Part shown: in pieces, positions 31,418-40,343 of the stretch | Position numbering within the stretch: position 1 is the first letter of the stretch | Layout of the letters: each line of letters starts with the position of its first letter | Assembly (NCBI GenBank): GCA_017415715.1 | Contig: JAFQFD010000013.1 | Location: 22,858 to 86,857, forward strand | Source of the DNA: Bacteroidales bacterium | GTDB lineage: Bacteria; Bacteroidota; Bacteroidia; Bacteroidales; UBA932 | DNA: 64,000 nucleotides | Direction: 5' to 3' | Program-made: the position numbers and the translations under genes | Notes under the pieces: model-generated | Databases searched by the model: none | Told to the model about the DNA's origin: nothing | Seen by the model: the letters and a program-made list of their open reading frames with translations, nothing else

Positions 31418-33784
31418 ATGCGACACCCTTTCAAAGCATTTCTCATTGCATCTGCAGCCATCCTCGCAGGATGCTCCGGACACACAGAACGCAATCCAGA
31501 AAAGACATTATGGTATGACTCCCCTGCTCAGGCATGGGAAGAGACACTTCCTGTGGGAAACGGAAGGATGGGAATGATGCCATACGGGCAAGTGGACAGA
31601 GAGAAGGTGATCCTGAACGAAATCTCGCTCTGGAGCGGTTCCGAGGCTGATTATGCCAATCCGGACGCAGCGGAAAGCCTGCCCGTGATAAGGGAGCTGC
31701 TCAAGCAGGGAAAGAATGCGGAGGCGCAGGAGGTCATGTATGAGCGCTTCGTGCCGCGCAAGCCGACCGGAGGCGGAACATACGGAAGCTACGAAGTGCT
31801 GGGACAGCTGGTCGTGGATTTTGCATATGACACAGAAGCCGATGTGGAAGGATACACGAGGGGGCTGGACCTTGAGACAGCAACAGCATGGACGGAATTC
31901 ACCCGTGGCGGCACGAGATATTCAAGGCAGTGCTATGTATCACGTCCTGACGATGTCATGGTCATGGAAATAGAGGCTGAAGGTCCGGCGAAGCTCGATT
32001 TCACAGCCAGTCTCGACAGAGCGGGCAGATGCACGCTAGAGGCGACAGAAGACGGTCTGCTGAAGATGTATGGAACGCTTGACAGCGGAGCGGAAGGGGT
32101 CGAGGGCATGAAATACGCAGCATATGCCAAGGTCATTACCGATGGCGGCAAGACGACGATGCTTGAGGACTCCCTCGCCATTGCGGTGAAGGATGCCGAC
32201 AAGGCATTGATCATAATCAGCGCGGCGACAGATTACTTCGAAGGAGACGGATATGACGCAAAGGCTCATGAACTTCTGCTGGCAGCCGACAGACCTCAGA
32301 AGATGCACTCGAAAGCCGTCAAGGCACATAGAGAACTGTTCGACAGGGCAAGCGTGAGCATCGCATCTTGCTCCGGCAGCGAAAGCCTGCCGACTGACGA
32401 CAGGCTTCATGCCTACGCAGAAGGCGCAGCTGACAATGCCCTTGCATCACTGTACTATAATTTCGGACGCTATCTGCTGATCTGCAGCACACGCGAAGGC
32501 AGCCTGCCACCGAACCTCCAGGGTCTGTGGGCAAACACATTCTGGACACCATGGAACGGAGACTACCACACCAACATCAATGTCCAGATGAACCACTGGA
32601 TCGCAGAGCAAGGCAATCTGAGCGAACTCCACATGCCACTGACAGAGCTGGTGCTCAAGCTCATCCCGAGCGGAGAAAAGACAGCGAAGGACTTCTACGG
32701 TCCCGACGCGGAAGGATGGGTCCAGCACATGATGACAAACGTATGGAACTATACGGCTCCGGGCGAGCACCCGTCATGGGGTGCGACCAACACCGGCGGC
32801 GCATGGCTCTGCGCGCATCTTTGGGAGCATTATGCATATACAGGAGACATGGAATATCTTGAAAGAGTATACCCTGCGCTCGAAGGAGCGTCTAAGTTCT
32901 TCCTTTCGACAATGATGGAAGAGCCTTCCAACGGATACCTTGTCACGGGTCCGACATCATCTCCAGAGAATGAGTTCATATGCGACGGAAAGAAGGTCAG
33001 CATCTGCATGGGGCCGACAATGGACAACCAGCTTGTAAGAGAGTTGTTTACCAATACTATTGAGGCTGCAAAGATTCTTGCAACATCAGGCAGGCAGGTC
33101 GACAGCAGCGTCGCCGAGAGGCTCTCCGAAGCTCTCGGCCGGCTTGCTCCACATCAGATAAGCGACGACGGATACCTGATGGAATGGCTCGAAGACTATC
33201 AGGAAGCTGACATACACCACAGGCATGTCTCACATCTGTACGGACTTCATCCGGGCAATCAGATCTCCCCTGTCAAGACACCGGAGCTTGCAGAAGCATG
33301 CAGGGTGACACTCAACAGGCGCGGCGACGAGGCGACAGGCTGGAGCCGTGCATGGAAGCAGAACTTCTGGGCCCGTCTCGGTGACGGCGACCGCGCCCTG
33401 AAGCTGCTCCGCAGCCTCCTGCAGCCGACCCCGACCGGCCCGGCCCATCACAGCGGCACCTACCCTAACCTCTTCTGCTCACATCCTCCGTTCCAGATAG
33501 ACGGAAACTTCGGAGGAGCAGCCGGCATAGGCGAAATGCTCCTGCAGAGCCATGAAGGCTTCATAAACGTACTCCCGGCATTGCCGGCTGAATGGAAAGA
33601 CGGTACCCTCAAAGGCTTCAAAGTCCGCGGAGGTGCAACAGTCGACCTGACATGGAAAGACGGCAGACCGGTTGAAATGACCATAACAGGAGGCTGGCAG
33701 GACACCGTCACAATAGTCTATAAAGACAAGGTAACGACACTCAATCTTGAAAAAGGAAAGACCCGGACAATCCGGGCCTTCTGA
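31418..33784 (+). CDS. glycoside hydrolase family 95 (alpha-L-fucosidase or related) lipoprotein
   Basis: 788 aa. Lipobox ILAGCSG (Cys19). An N-terminal beta-sandwich opens with LWYDSPAQAWEETLPVGNGRMG, typical of GH95. The (alpha/alpha)6 catalytic domain carries the catalytic set: NVQMNHW (the asparagines that activate water), GPTSSPENEF (general acid Glu) and FQIDGNFGGAAGIGEML (Asp). A C-terminal sandwich follows. GH95 releases alpha-1,2-L-fucose, or alpha-L-galactose in some members, from host or plant glycans. It is cell-surface or periplasmic. Its own promoter is present, and no SusC/D pair adjoins it. Confidence 0.95.
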   Translation: MRHPFKAFLIASAAILAGCSGHTERNPEKTLWYDSPAQAWEETLPVGNGRMGMMPYGQVDREKVILNEISLWSGSEADYANPDAAESLPVIRELLKQGKNAEAQEVMYERFVPRKPTGGGTYGSYEVLGQLVVDFAYDTEADVEGYTRGLDLETATAWTEFTRGGTRYSRQCYVSRPDDVMVMEIEAEGPAKLDFTASLDRAGRCTLEATEDGLLKMYGTLDSGAEGVEGMKYAAYAKVITDGGKTTMLEDSLAIAVKDADKALIIISAATDYFEGDGYDAKAHELLLAADRPQKMHSKAVKAHRELFDRASVSIASCSGSESLPTDDRLHAYAEGAADNALASLYYNFGRYLLICSTREGSLPPNLQGLWANTFWTPWNGDYHTNINVQMNHWIAEQGNLSELHMPLTELVLKLIPSGEKTAKDFYGPDAEGWVQHMMTNVWNYTAPGEHPSWGATNTGGAWLCAHLWEHYAYTGDMEYLERVYPALEGASKFFLSTMMEEPSNGYLVTGPTSSPENEFICDGKKVSICMGPTMDNQLVRELFTNTIEAAKILATSGRQVDSSVAERLSEALGRLAPHQISDDGYLMEWLEDYQEADIHHRHVSHLYGLHPGNQISPVKTPELAEACRVTLNRRGDEATGWSRAWKQNFWARLGDGDRALKLLRSLLQPTPTGPAHHSGTYPNLFCSHPPFQIDGNFGGAAGIGEMLLQSHEGFINVLPALPAEWKDGTLKGFKVRGGATVDLTWKDGRPVEMTITGGWQDTVTIVYKDKVTTLNLEKGKTRTIRAF
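33762..33776 (+). terminator. short hairpin at the 3' end of the GH95 gene
   Basis: CCCGGA-CAA-TCCGGG with extra complementary A/G and C/T flanks (AAGG..CCTT) ends in the last codons of the GH95 gene. It could terminate both convergent genes. The T-run is weak. Confidence 0.4.
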
Positions 33785-33789
33785 CAAAC

Positions 33790-35082
33790 TTATTTCTTAA
33801 GTAACGCATCCATAAGCTTGACTCTGTGGTCGAAGAAGTCATTGACATAGGTGACTTCTTCTTCCCATGTGTCGAAGCGGACAAGACCGACACTTACATG
33901 CCAGTACAGAGTGTTCCATCTTGTGAAATTCCTGACTTGAGCTTCGCTGATATTCTCTGCCACAGCGGCCATCTTTGCCCTGAAGACAGGCAGCATCGGT
34001 TGGAAGTCTTCCCATTCCTTGCGGACCGCATTGACGAAATATTCGTCCTCAAAGAGACGGCCGAAGTATTTCCACTTGGTCCATATCTGCTGATCCCTGT
34101 CCGGTTCTGCCGGCAAAGCCGCCCAACCGGCTGTTTCATCTTCCCTGTATGCCAGACCCATGCTCCATTCCGCATCCCACACCGGCGCGATCTGCAGCTT
34201 CGCTTCACGTGACGGAAGAACATAATACATATTAGGCTCCAGATTGCCTGTCAGTTCCTGGACCAGGAACCATTTCGCAAACGTCTCTACATCAATATAT
34301 TTCCTATATCCAACATCAGGTTCCTTGAAATTGTCTCCATATAGCGCGGCTTCAAAGTCATTCATGAATCCAGTTATGAACTTGAAGCTGTCATCCCCAG
34401 CCGCAATCTCTCCGTCCTCCGGATCAGGATATTTGAATGTATACCAATATTGACGATGGTCTGTCATGAAATTCAACGGCTCTTCCCAGAAGTAGTTGTC
34501 GTTCTCAAACAGAAATCCGTCATCCTCTACATCCACACGATGACTCTTCTTCTCTACCTGATCTGTCAAGACATACATTCCCATGTACTTTCCGTTCATA
34601 TGGAGCTGCACATGACGGTAACGGATCGGATATGGAAGGCCCACAGCCTGAGCCAATTCGCACATATATGCTGTCCTCATCAGCGACTTATCGCAGTATT
34701 CCGCCAACAAGACCCAATCTTTATTTGCCGGAAAGCCCACAATACTCTGCTTCTCATCGAACTTGATCTTATATGGCTTCTTGTCATATCCCCATGTAGC
34801 ATTTCCCCTGCCCTTGATGCGGCCCTCAGCAGAAAGCACCACCTCATAGCCCTTCGTAACCATAAGGCTCATATTCAGATACTCGTCCTTGCTCTCTACG
34901 GTCTTTCCGTCCTCAACATCGATATAAATTTCGGGGACATACTGCGGAGCTGGCTCCAGTTCAGGAAGAACAGGCTCCGGAACAGGAGGTACGACATCCC
35001 CCTGACCGAGATCATCAGGAGAACATGAGGTCACAAATACAAAAGCCGCCAAGACGGACAAGAAAGCATGATGGATATTCAT
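33790..35082 (-). CDS. CotH kinase family lipoprotein
   Basis: About 430 aa from the ATG at 35082, which gives a proper lipoprotein signal (FLSVLAAFVFVTSCSPDD). A longer start at 35124 adds a non-signal prefix. After a Pro-rich spacer (QGDVVPPVPEPVLPELEPAP) come CotH landmarks: EGRIKGRGNATWGYDKKPYK, FPANKDWVLLAEYCDKSLM, YMGMYVLTDQVEKK, FAKWFLVQELTGN and QIAPVWDAEWSMG. CotH proteins are atypical surface kinases. In Bacteroidota they often accompany glycan-binding lipoproteins, and the true substrate is unknown. The gene stands alone. Confidence 0.9.
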   Translation of the reverse strand: MNIHHAFLSVLAAFVFVTSCSPDDLGQGDVVPPVPEPVLPELEPAPQYVPEIYIDVEDGKTVESKDEYLNMSLMVTKGYEVVLSAEGRIKGRGNATWGYDKKPYKIKFDEKQSIVGFPANKDWVLLAEYCDKSLMRTAYMCELAQAVGLPYPIRYRHVQLHMNGKYMGMYVLTDQVEKKSHRVDVEDDGFLFENDNYFWEEPLNFMTDHRQYWYTFKYPDPEDGEIAAGDDSFKFITGFMNDFEAALYGDNFKEPDVGYRKYIDVETFAKWFLVQELTGNLEPNMYYVLPSREAKLQIAPVWDAEWSMGLAYREDETAGWAALPAEPDRDQQIWTKWKYFGRLFEDEYFVNAVRKEWEDFQPMLPVFRAKMAAVAENISEAQVRNFTRWNTLYWHVSVGLVRFDTWEEEVTYVNDFFDHRVKLMDALLKK

Positions 35083-35204
35083 AACATCAAGTTTCCCCGT
35101 TAAAAATTCGTATTTAAAATCCATATTGTCTTATTTATGAGCAGAGCTAGCTGACCTCAGCAGTGTCACACCCGCTCCGCTTACCGGAAAAGTCTGACCT
35201 GCAG

Positions 35205-35345
35205 GCGTCCGAATGATGGACGCTTCCTGTTACAAATATATCATAATTTGTAAACACCACAAGAAACTATTTATTCTTTGCACCTTTTGCGAATAGCCGG
35301 TCAGTAATAACTAATAGGGTGTAACAACAAAAAGTTGCTACACCC
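35205..35345. other. intergenic region with two hairpins between CotH and a small membrane protein gene
   Basis: In 35125-35596 I see no convincing gene. Hairpin 1: GCGTCC/GGACGC (35205-35210 with 35218-35223), about 125 bases before the CotH start on the minus strand, a possible leader structure. Hairpin 2: GGGTGTA..CAAC / GTTG..TACACCC (35317-35345), 11 pairs with one mismatch, terminator-like or the end of a small element. A plus-strand frame at 35348-35593 looks non-coding. Confidence 0.45.
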
Positions 35346-35596
35346 AGATGCTTGATCGATTGAATATCTTTCTAGTATTCCTCTTCGTTGAAGAAATCTT
35401 ACGCCCGTATTACTCATTGATAGCCACCAACATATATCTGGCAATCCCGTCAGGGCAGTGTTCGGGCAGTCTGTGGCTCATTGAGCAGTGCCGAAATGCA
35501 TTTTCCGCTGACCTGAAAATGCCTCAAAATCTACTACTCTTCTTCCTCGCGGAGGAGAATAATAATAATTCTTCTTTTTCTCCTGTCGGGTAATCG

Positions 35597-36202
35597 TTAT
35601 TTCTTGCGTAATAAAAGCACTAAAGTGATAAGAAGTGCAAGATAAACAGCAAGAGAGCCAATGGACGACAGAATATTATAATAAGGATAATATTGCGTAG
35701 GTACTTTGACTAGTATAACTCCCCAAAGTGAGAGTAAGACACTTGGAATGAATGGAGTGCATTTCACAAACACATTGACCTTTCTGTCAACAGGGCTTGC
35801 ATTTATGAAGAGGAAAAGTCCCACTATGGCAATAATGTTTATCAGTAACACACCATATTCCAATCCTCCTGAAAGTATTTCTGGTGAGGTCTTTTTTAGG
35901 ATATGTATCAAAGCTGAAGAGATAGGTTTCAGCATCATCAGCAATAGTCCAACCTTGTATCTCTTATCAGTGTTGTACTCTTTAATCCTAAAAAACATTA
36001 TCGGCACAAAGAGGAACAATACCCAGAACATCGCTTCAATAATGTCACCATTCCTTAAGAGAAAGCGTTCCCAATAATATGAAGGATTATTTACACTATT
36101 GGCGATATTCCAAGCATCTTGAAGAACAGGTAGTGAATAATAACACAGCAAGAGCACGGTAAATTGACGCTTTGGTTCAATGGTTTTTGTTTCTTGTGTC
36201 AT
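35597..36202 (-). CDS. hypothetical multi-pass membrane protein
   Basis: About 201 aa from the ATG at 36202 (MTQETKT...). The longer frame to 36274 is less likely because its first 24 residues show no signal. Four to six hydrophobic segments are present: VLLLCYYSLPVLQDA, AMFWVLFLFVPIMFF, GVLLINIIAIVGLFLFI, IPSVLLSLWGVILV and AVYLALLITLVLLL. I recognise no family. The gene and its surroundings are visibly AT-richer than both flanks, which suggests recent acquisition. Confidence 0.65.
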   Translation of the reverse strand: MTQETKTIEPKRQFTVLLLCYYSLPVLQDAWNIANSVNNPSYYWERFLLRNGDIIEAMFWVLFLFVPIMFFRIKEYNTDKRYKVGLLLMMLKPISSALIHILKKTSPEILSGGLEYGVLLINIIAIVGLFLFINASPVDRKVNVFVKCTPFIPSVLLSLWGVILVKVPTQYYPYYNILSSIGSLAVYLALLITLVLLLRKK

Positions 36203-36324
36203 AATATGATATGGCTTAGTTGTAATTAATTGTAAATGTATGCAAACAATCTCAAAATGCCAATAGAGAGACACAAAAGTGCCCCACCTTGGCTAACTGA
36301 ATTAAGCAAGTATTTAGACAAAAA

Positions 36325-36353
36325 ATGACCGACTGGACTGTCCAATCGGTCAT
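36325..36353 (-). terminator. terminator of the DUF2795 gene
   Basis: ATGACCGA / TCGGTCAT outer stem with a TGGAC/GTCCA inner stem, followed on the minus strand by a T-run (TTTTTTG). It lies 43 bases past the DUF2795 stop. Confidence 0.75.
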
Positions 36354-36395
36354 TGTAAATCATTGGTATTTAGGCTTATAACCTTTTTCAACCTA

Positions 36396-36617
36396 CTAAT
36401 ACTCCTCCTCGTTCCAGAAGAAGTCGTCCTTTGACGGATAGTCCGGCCAGATGTCTTCGATGCTTTCGTAGATTTCGCCGTCATCCTCAAGCTCTTCAAG
36501 GTTTTCCACTACTTCGAGAGGTGCTCCCGAGCGTGTTGCGTAGTCGATGAGCTCCTCCTTTGTTGCAGGCCATGGAGCGTCCTCGAGTCTGTATGCAAGT
36601 TCAAGTGTCCAATACAT
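36396..36617 (-). CDS. DUF2795 domain-containing protein
   Basis: 73 aa, acidic. The DUF2795 core is MYWTLELAYRLEDAPWPATKEELIDYATRSGAP then VVENLEELEDDGEIYESIED. The tail IWPDYPSKDDFFWNEEEY is typical for the Bacteroidota version. Function unknown; the fold is small and helical. A -7 box (TATATTTG on minus, 36681-36688) and its own terminator make it a monocistronic gene. Confidence 0.93.
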   Translation of the reverse strand: MYWTLELAYRLEDAPWPATKEELIDYATRSGAPLEVVENLEELEDDGEIYESIEDIWPDYPSKDDFFWNEEEY

Positions 36618-36721
36618 AGTTATATAGATTTAATTTATTAATAATCAGCGTTTTCAGTTCAGCGCCCTATTAAGGGGGCGCAAATATAGACAAAAAAACT
36701 TAATGATGATGTTCTTTTTGT

Positions 36722-36786
36722 TATTTTTGCACAAAATTTATACAAATTTCATGATGGTGCCATGGAACAAGTACCATACCACCATG
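36722..36786 (+). promoter_or_regulatory. folE promoter and structured 5' leader
   Basis: TATTTTTG at 36722-36729 fits the -7 box. About 20 bases later an imperfect inverted repeat spans 36750-36786: CATGATGGTGCCATGG on the left pairs with CCATACCACCATG on the right (12 pairs, one mismatch, a 3-nt bulge, 8-nt loop). The hairpin would fold in the first bases of the mRNA, about 35 bases before the folE ATG (36823). Confidence 0.45.
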
Positions 36787-36822
36787 TAAGAATGCATCTT
36801 TTTGACATAAAAACCATATAAA

Positions 36823-37410
36823 ATGGCCTATACAAAAGAAGAGCGCTACGACGAAGCGACGACTGCAGCCATCGCTGCCCATTATAAGGAAATACTCAAG
36901 CTGCTGGGCGAAGACCCTGAGCGCGAAGGACTTGTAAAGACTCCGGAGCGAGTGGCGAAGGCCCTGCAGTTCCTGACACACGGAAGCCAGCAGGACGGAG
37001 CGGAGATCCTCAGGAGCGCGATGTTCAAGGAAGAGTACCAACAGATGGTCCTTGTAAAAGACATCGAGCTGTATTCTACCTGCGAGCATCATGTGATGCC
37101 GTTCATCGGCAAGGCGCATGTGGCATATATTCCTAATGGTACGATCACCGGACTGAGCAAGATCGCACGCGTTGTGGAGACGTTCGCCCGCCGCCTGCAG
37201 GTGCAGGAAAGACTGACGACTCAGATCCGCGACTGCATCCAGGAAACTCTCAACCCGCTCGGAGTGGCTGTCGTCATCGAGGCTTCACACACTTGCATGA
37301 CGCTCAGGGGTGTGCAAAAGGCCAATGCGGTGACAACCACATCGGCCTTCAGCGGTATCTTTCTCAAGGATGAGAGGACTCGTAATGAGTTCCTGAACCT
37401 GATCCGGTAG
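36823..37410 (+). CDS. folE: GTP cyclohydrolase I
   Basis: 195 aa. Zinc ligands Cys87 and His90 in [10 protein letters not shown] and Cys158 in [35 protein letters not shown] is the GTP-binding and decamer block. It converts GTP to dihydroneopterin triphosphate at the entry of folate (and possibly queuosine) synthesis. The stop codon TAG shares its last two bases with a REP-like element. Confidence 0.98.
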   Translation: MAYTKEERYDEATTAAIAAHYKEILKLLGEDPEREGLVKTPERVAKALQFLTHGSQQDGAEILRSAMFKEEYQQMVLVKDIELYSTCEHHVMPFIGKAHVAYIPNGTITGLSKIARVVETFARRLQVQERLTTQIRDCIQETLNPLGVAVVIEASHTCMTLRGVQKANAVTTTSAFSGIFLKDERTRNEFLNLIR

Positions 37411-37481
37411 ATCCCCGGTCAAGCCGGGGATGACGGTGGGTCAAATCCCGGATGACGGTGGGTCAAGTCCTGGATGACTGG
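37409..37481. repeat. REP-like palindromic element, copy 4, with two decayed tandem units
   Basis: 37409-37436 equals the element at 2811-2838. It is followed by two degenerate units, GGTCAAATCCCGGATGACGG and GGTCAAGTCCTGGATGACTG, which keep the right arm. The cluster fills the gap between the convergent folE and htpG genes and may act as a transcription stop. Confidence 0.75.
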
Positions 37482-37482
37482 T

Positions 37483-39378
37483 TTATAGATATGCATCTTC
37501 TACGACCTTGGCGCTTCTTGCTATGAAGTCGCTGAGGTCTTTTCCTTTGAGCATGCCGTTGGCCAGGAGTGCGAGGTCGGTGATCTGCTTGAGGATCTCG
37601 TTGTCAAGCGCGAATGCTTCGAGAGCATCCTTGTGCTCTGCAGCAGCTGCGATGATCTTGGTCACGAGAGGGTTCTCCATATTAACGACGATGTTATACA
37701 TCATCGGCATCTCGCCGTAGAAGTTCATTCCTCCGCCCATTGCCGACATTTCGCGGTAGCGGCGCATGAACTCGCTCTGGGTGATGAGGATAGGGGCAGC
37801 CTCCGCTCCGAGGTTCTCCGCCTGGACATGATATTCATTCTCCTTCGGAAGTACGGCCTTGAACATTACTGAAAGTTCTTCCTGCTCAGCCTCTGAGAGT
37901 TCTGGCTTTGACTTGTCATCCTTAGGGATGAGGTTGTCAACTGTGTCAGAGTCGACGCGTGCGAAGCGCGAGTTCTCGATCTTGCTTTCAAGAAGCTGGA
38001 CATAGTGGCTGTCAAGCTGACAGTCCATCAGGAGCACGTCATAGCCTTTGTTCTTTGCAGCCTCGATGAATGCATACTGGCTGTCCACATCTGTCGCATA
38101 AAGGAAGACTGTCTTCTTGTCCTTGTCAGTCTGCTCCCCTTCTATAGCCTTCTTGTAGTCGTCGATGCTGAAGTACTTGCCTTCTGTGGTCTTGAGAAGG
38201 GCGAACTTCATCGCACGTTCGCAGAATTTCTCGTCAGAGAGCATGCCGAACTCGATGAAGAGCTTGAGGTTGTCCCACTTCTCTTCGAGCTGCTGACGCT
38301 CGTTCCTGAAGATCTCGTCAAGGCGGTCAGCGACCTTCTTTGTGATATAGGTAGATATCTTCTTAACATTGGCATCGCTCTGGAGGTAGCTTCTTGAGAC
38401 ATTGAGAGGGATGTCCGGTGAGTCGATGACTCCATGAAGGAGTGTAAGGAACTCAGGGACAATGTTCTCGACAGAGTCTGTCACGAACATCTGGTTGCAG
38501 TAGAGCTGGATCTTGTTGCGCTGGATCTCTACGTTGTTCTTTATCTTAGGGAAGTAGAGGATACCTGTGAGGTTGAACGGATAGTCCACATTGAGGTGGA
38601 TGTGGAACAGAGGTTCCTCCGCCATCGGGTAAAGGGCTCTGTAGAACTCATTGTAGTCCTCATCCTTGAGGTCAGCCGGCTTGCGGGTCCAGAGAGGCTC
38701 TACCTTATTGATGACATTATCCTTGTCAGTGTCTACGTACTTGCCATCTTTCCACTCCTGCTCCTTGCCGAAGATCACAGGAACAGGCATGAACTTGCAA
38801 TACTTGCTCAGGAGGCCTGAGATGCGGCCTTTTTCAGCAAATTCCTTCTCGTCTTCCGCGATGTAAAGGGTGATGACAGTTCCCCTGTCCGCCTTGTCGC
38901 ACTCTTCCATATCATACTCAGGAGAGCCGTCGCAAGACCATTTCACGGCCTTTGCTCCGTCCTTCCACGAGAGTGTCTCGATGGTCACCTTCTCCGCAAC
39001 CATGAATGCAGAATAGAATCCAAGGCCGAAGTGACCGATGATGCTGCCGAGCTGGTCCTTGTATTTCTCAAGGAACTCTCCTGCTGACGAGAATGCGATC
39101 TGGTTGATGTATCTGTCAACCTCTTCGGCTGTCATACCGATGCCGTTGTCGACGATCTTGAGGGTCTTTGCCGATTCGTCGAGTTCGATGCGGACTGCGA
39201 GGTCTCCGAGTTCGCCCTTATAGTCGCCGGAGGCGGCAAGGGCCTTCATCTTCTGTGTCGCGTCCACAGCGTTCGCCACGAGCTCTCTGAGGAATATCTC
39301 GTGGTCAGAATAAAGAAACTTCTTGATCACCGGGAAGATGTTCTCGGTGGTTACTCCTATTTTTCCTGTTGTTGCCAT
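37483..39378 (-). CDS. htpG: molecular chaperone HtpG (Hsp90)
   Basis: 631 aa. GHKL ATPase signatures: FLRELVANAVDATQK, DNGIGMTAEEV, IGHFGLGFYSAFMVA and GTVITLYI. The middle domain has GILYFPK, QLYCNQMFVTD and DIPLNVSRSYLQ; the C-terminal dimer domain follows. The middle domain differs from E. coli HtpG as is usual in Bacteroidota. It is an ATP-dependent cytoplasmic chaperone, and the gene is monocistronic. Confidence 0.98.
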   Translation of the reverse strand: MATTGKIGVTTENIFPVIKKFLYSDHEIFLRELVANAVDATQKMKALAASGDYKGELGDLAVRIELDESAKTLKIVDNGIGMTAEEVDRYINQIAFSSAGEFLEKYKDQLGSIIGHFGLGFYSAFMVAEKVTIETLSWKDGAKAVKWSCDGSPEYDMEECDKADRGTVITLYIAEDEKEFAEKGRISGLLSKYCKFMPVPVIFGKEQEWKDGKYVDTDKDNVINKVEPLWTRKPADLKDEDYNEFYRALYPMAEEPLFHIHLNVDYPFNLTGILYFPKIKNNVEIQRNKIQLYCNQMFVTDSVENIVPEFLTLLHGVIDSPDIPLNVSRSYLQSDANVKKISTYITKKVADRLDEIFRNERQQLEEKWDNLKLFIEFGMLSDEKFCERAMKFALLKTTEGKYFSIDDYKKAIEGEQTDKDKKTVFLYATDVDSQYAFIEAAKNKGYDVLLMDCQLDSHYVQLLESKIENSRFARVDSDTVDNLIPKDDKSKPELSEAEQEELSVMFKAVLPKENEYHVQAENLGAEAAPILITQSEFMRRYREMSAMGGGMNFYGEMPMMYNIVVNMENPLVTKIIAAAAEHKDALEAFALDNEILKQITDLALLANGMLKGKDLSDFIARSAKVVEDAYL

Positions 39379-39420
39379 TGTATTTTGTTTAATATTCTAA
39401 TATTCATTTTTATAGGACAG

Positions 39421-39500
39421 ATCCTCACGTCGGCCTTCGGCCTCCTCAGGATGACAGAAAAGGGCCGTCCGTCTGGTTGACAAAAGGGCCGTCCGTCTGG
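39421..39500. repeat. second REP-like element plus a 19-bp tandem repeat upstream of htpG
   Basis: 39421-39452 is an imperfect inverted repeat (ATCCT..AGGAT with inner GGCC-TTC-GGCC), a different REP type from the ATCCCCGG family. Two copies of AAAAGGGCCGTCCGTCTGG follow at 39458-39476 and 39482-39500. The rest of 39379-39569 shows nothing else. Confidence 0.55.
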
Positions 39501-39569
39501 ACGACCCCATATAGTCAAATTGTGTTCCAATGCTGAAATACTGACAAATAGTCATATTGCACTGCCATT

Positions 39570-40331
39570 CTACCTGCTTGTCTTGATATCTACTGTGTAT
39601 GGTGTGAATGTCATGTGGCAGTAGTCGTGAGGAACACCTTCGCGATATATGTCAAGATTGAAGATTCCGTCATAGACATTGGTCTTCTCCTTGGACTCCA
39701 GGTATCTTTCGCGTATTGTGAAGCTTCCGACCGTGCCATACTCTGCAGTCATGCCGATTGTAGTATCTTCCTTTCCACGCGACTCGACAGACCATTCATA
39801 CAGCTCTCCCCTCTTGGGATGCATCTTCATTTTTGCGACAGCTTTCTCTCCCATATCCACTGCCCACGTGCTGTCCGCTGCAGAAAGCATCGTGATTTCC
39901 GAATCCTCCGGAAGCGAGAAGGTGAAGTCCAGACGCGAATAGTCAAAATCATTGCCTGTCATTTCGAACAGCAGGAGCTTCCAGGTCACACCTTCTTCAC
40001 GGATGGACAATCCCTTGGTGTCAACCCTCATATATGTATAGCGATACTCTCTTGTCGAATGATAAGAAATATCATATACTCCCTGCCCCATATCCGTGCA
40101 GTTGCCAAAGAACCGGTAATCAGACTCTTTCTCCAGGTCCGAGAGTTGAAGATATGCATCGAAAGCGATTGCAAATTCGACCGCCTCGACAGGTATAGCC
40201 ACTGTCTCTGACATCACTTTCTTTGAATATGACTGGAGTTTCTGAGCCGTAACCGGAGACACCTCGGAATATTCAGCTATGCAGCCTGCCGCCAGCGGCA
40301 GGAATGCCATAAAAACAAATAACTTCTTCAT
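39570..40331 (-). CDS. hypothetical lipoprotein, unit C of the barrel-lipoprotein operon
   Basis: 253 aa. Lipobox LAAGCIAEYS (Cys17). The rest is beta-rich with a mid-part of short strands (YTYMRVDTKGLSIREEGVTW, LDFTFSLPEDSEITML) and a helical stretch near 40-60 that resembles the matching part of the other two lipoproteins of the operon in layout only. No known family. It is the last gene of the six-gene set, 12 bases after its barrel partner. Confidence 0.75.
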   Translation of the reverse strand: MKKLFVFMAFLPLAAGCIAEYSEVSPVTAQKLQSYSKKVMSETVAIPVEAVEFAIAFDAYLQLSDLEKESDYRFFGNCTDMGQGVYDISYHSTREYRYTYMRVDTKGLSIREEGVTWKLLLFEMTGNDFDYSRLDFTFSLPEDSEITMLSAADSTWAVDMGEKAVAKMKMHPKRGELYEWSVESRGKEDTTIGMTAEYGTVGSFTIRERYLESKEKTNVYDGIFNLDIYREGVPHDYCHMTFTPYTVDIKTSR

Positions 40332-40343
40332 AACAAGACTGAT

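Noticed and set aside
35348-35593. 81-codon plus-strand frame between CotH and the membrane protein gene
   Set aside because: No signal, family or promoter; an Asn/Ser homopolymer end and AT-rich DNA suggest chance.
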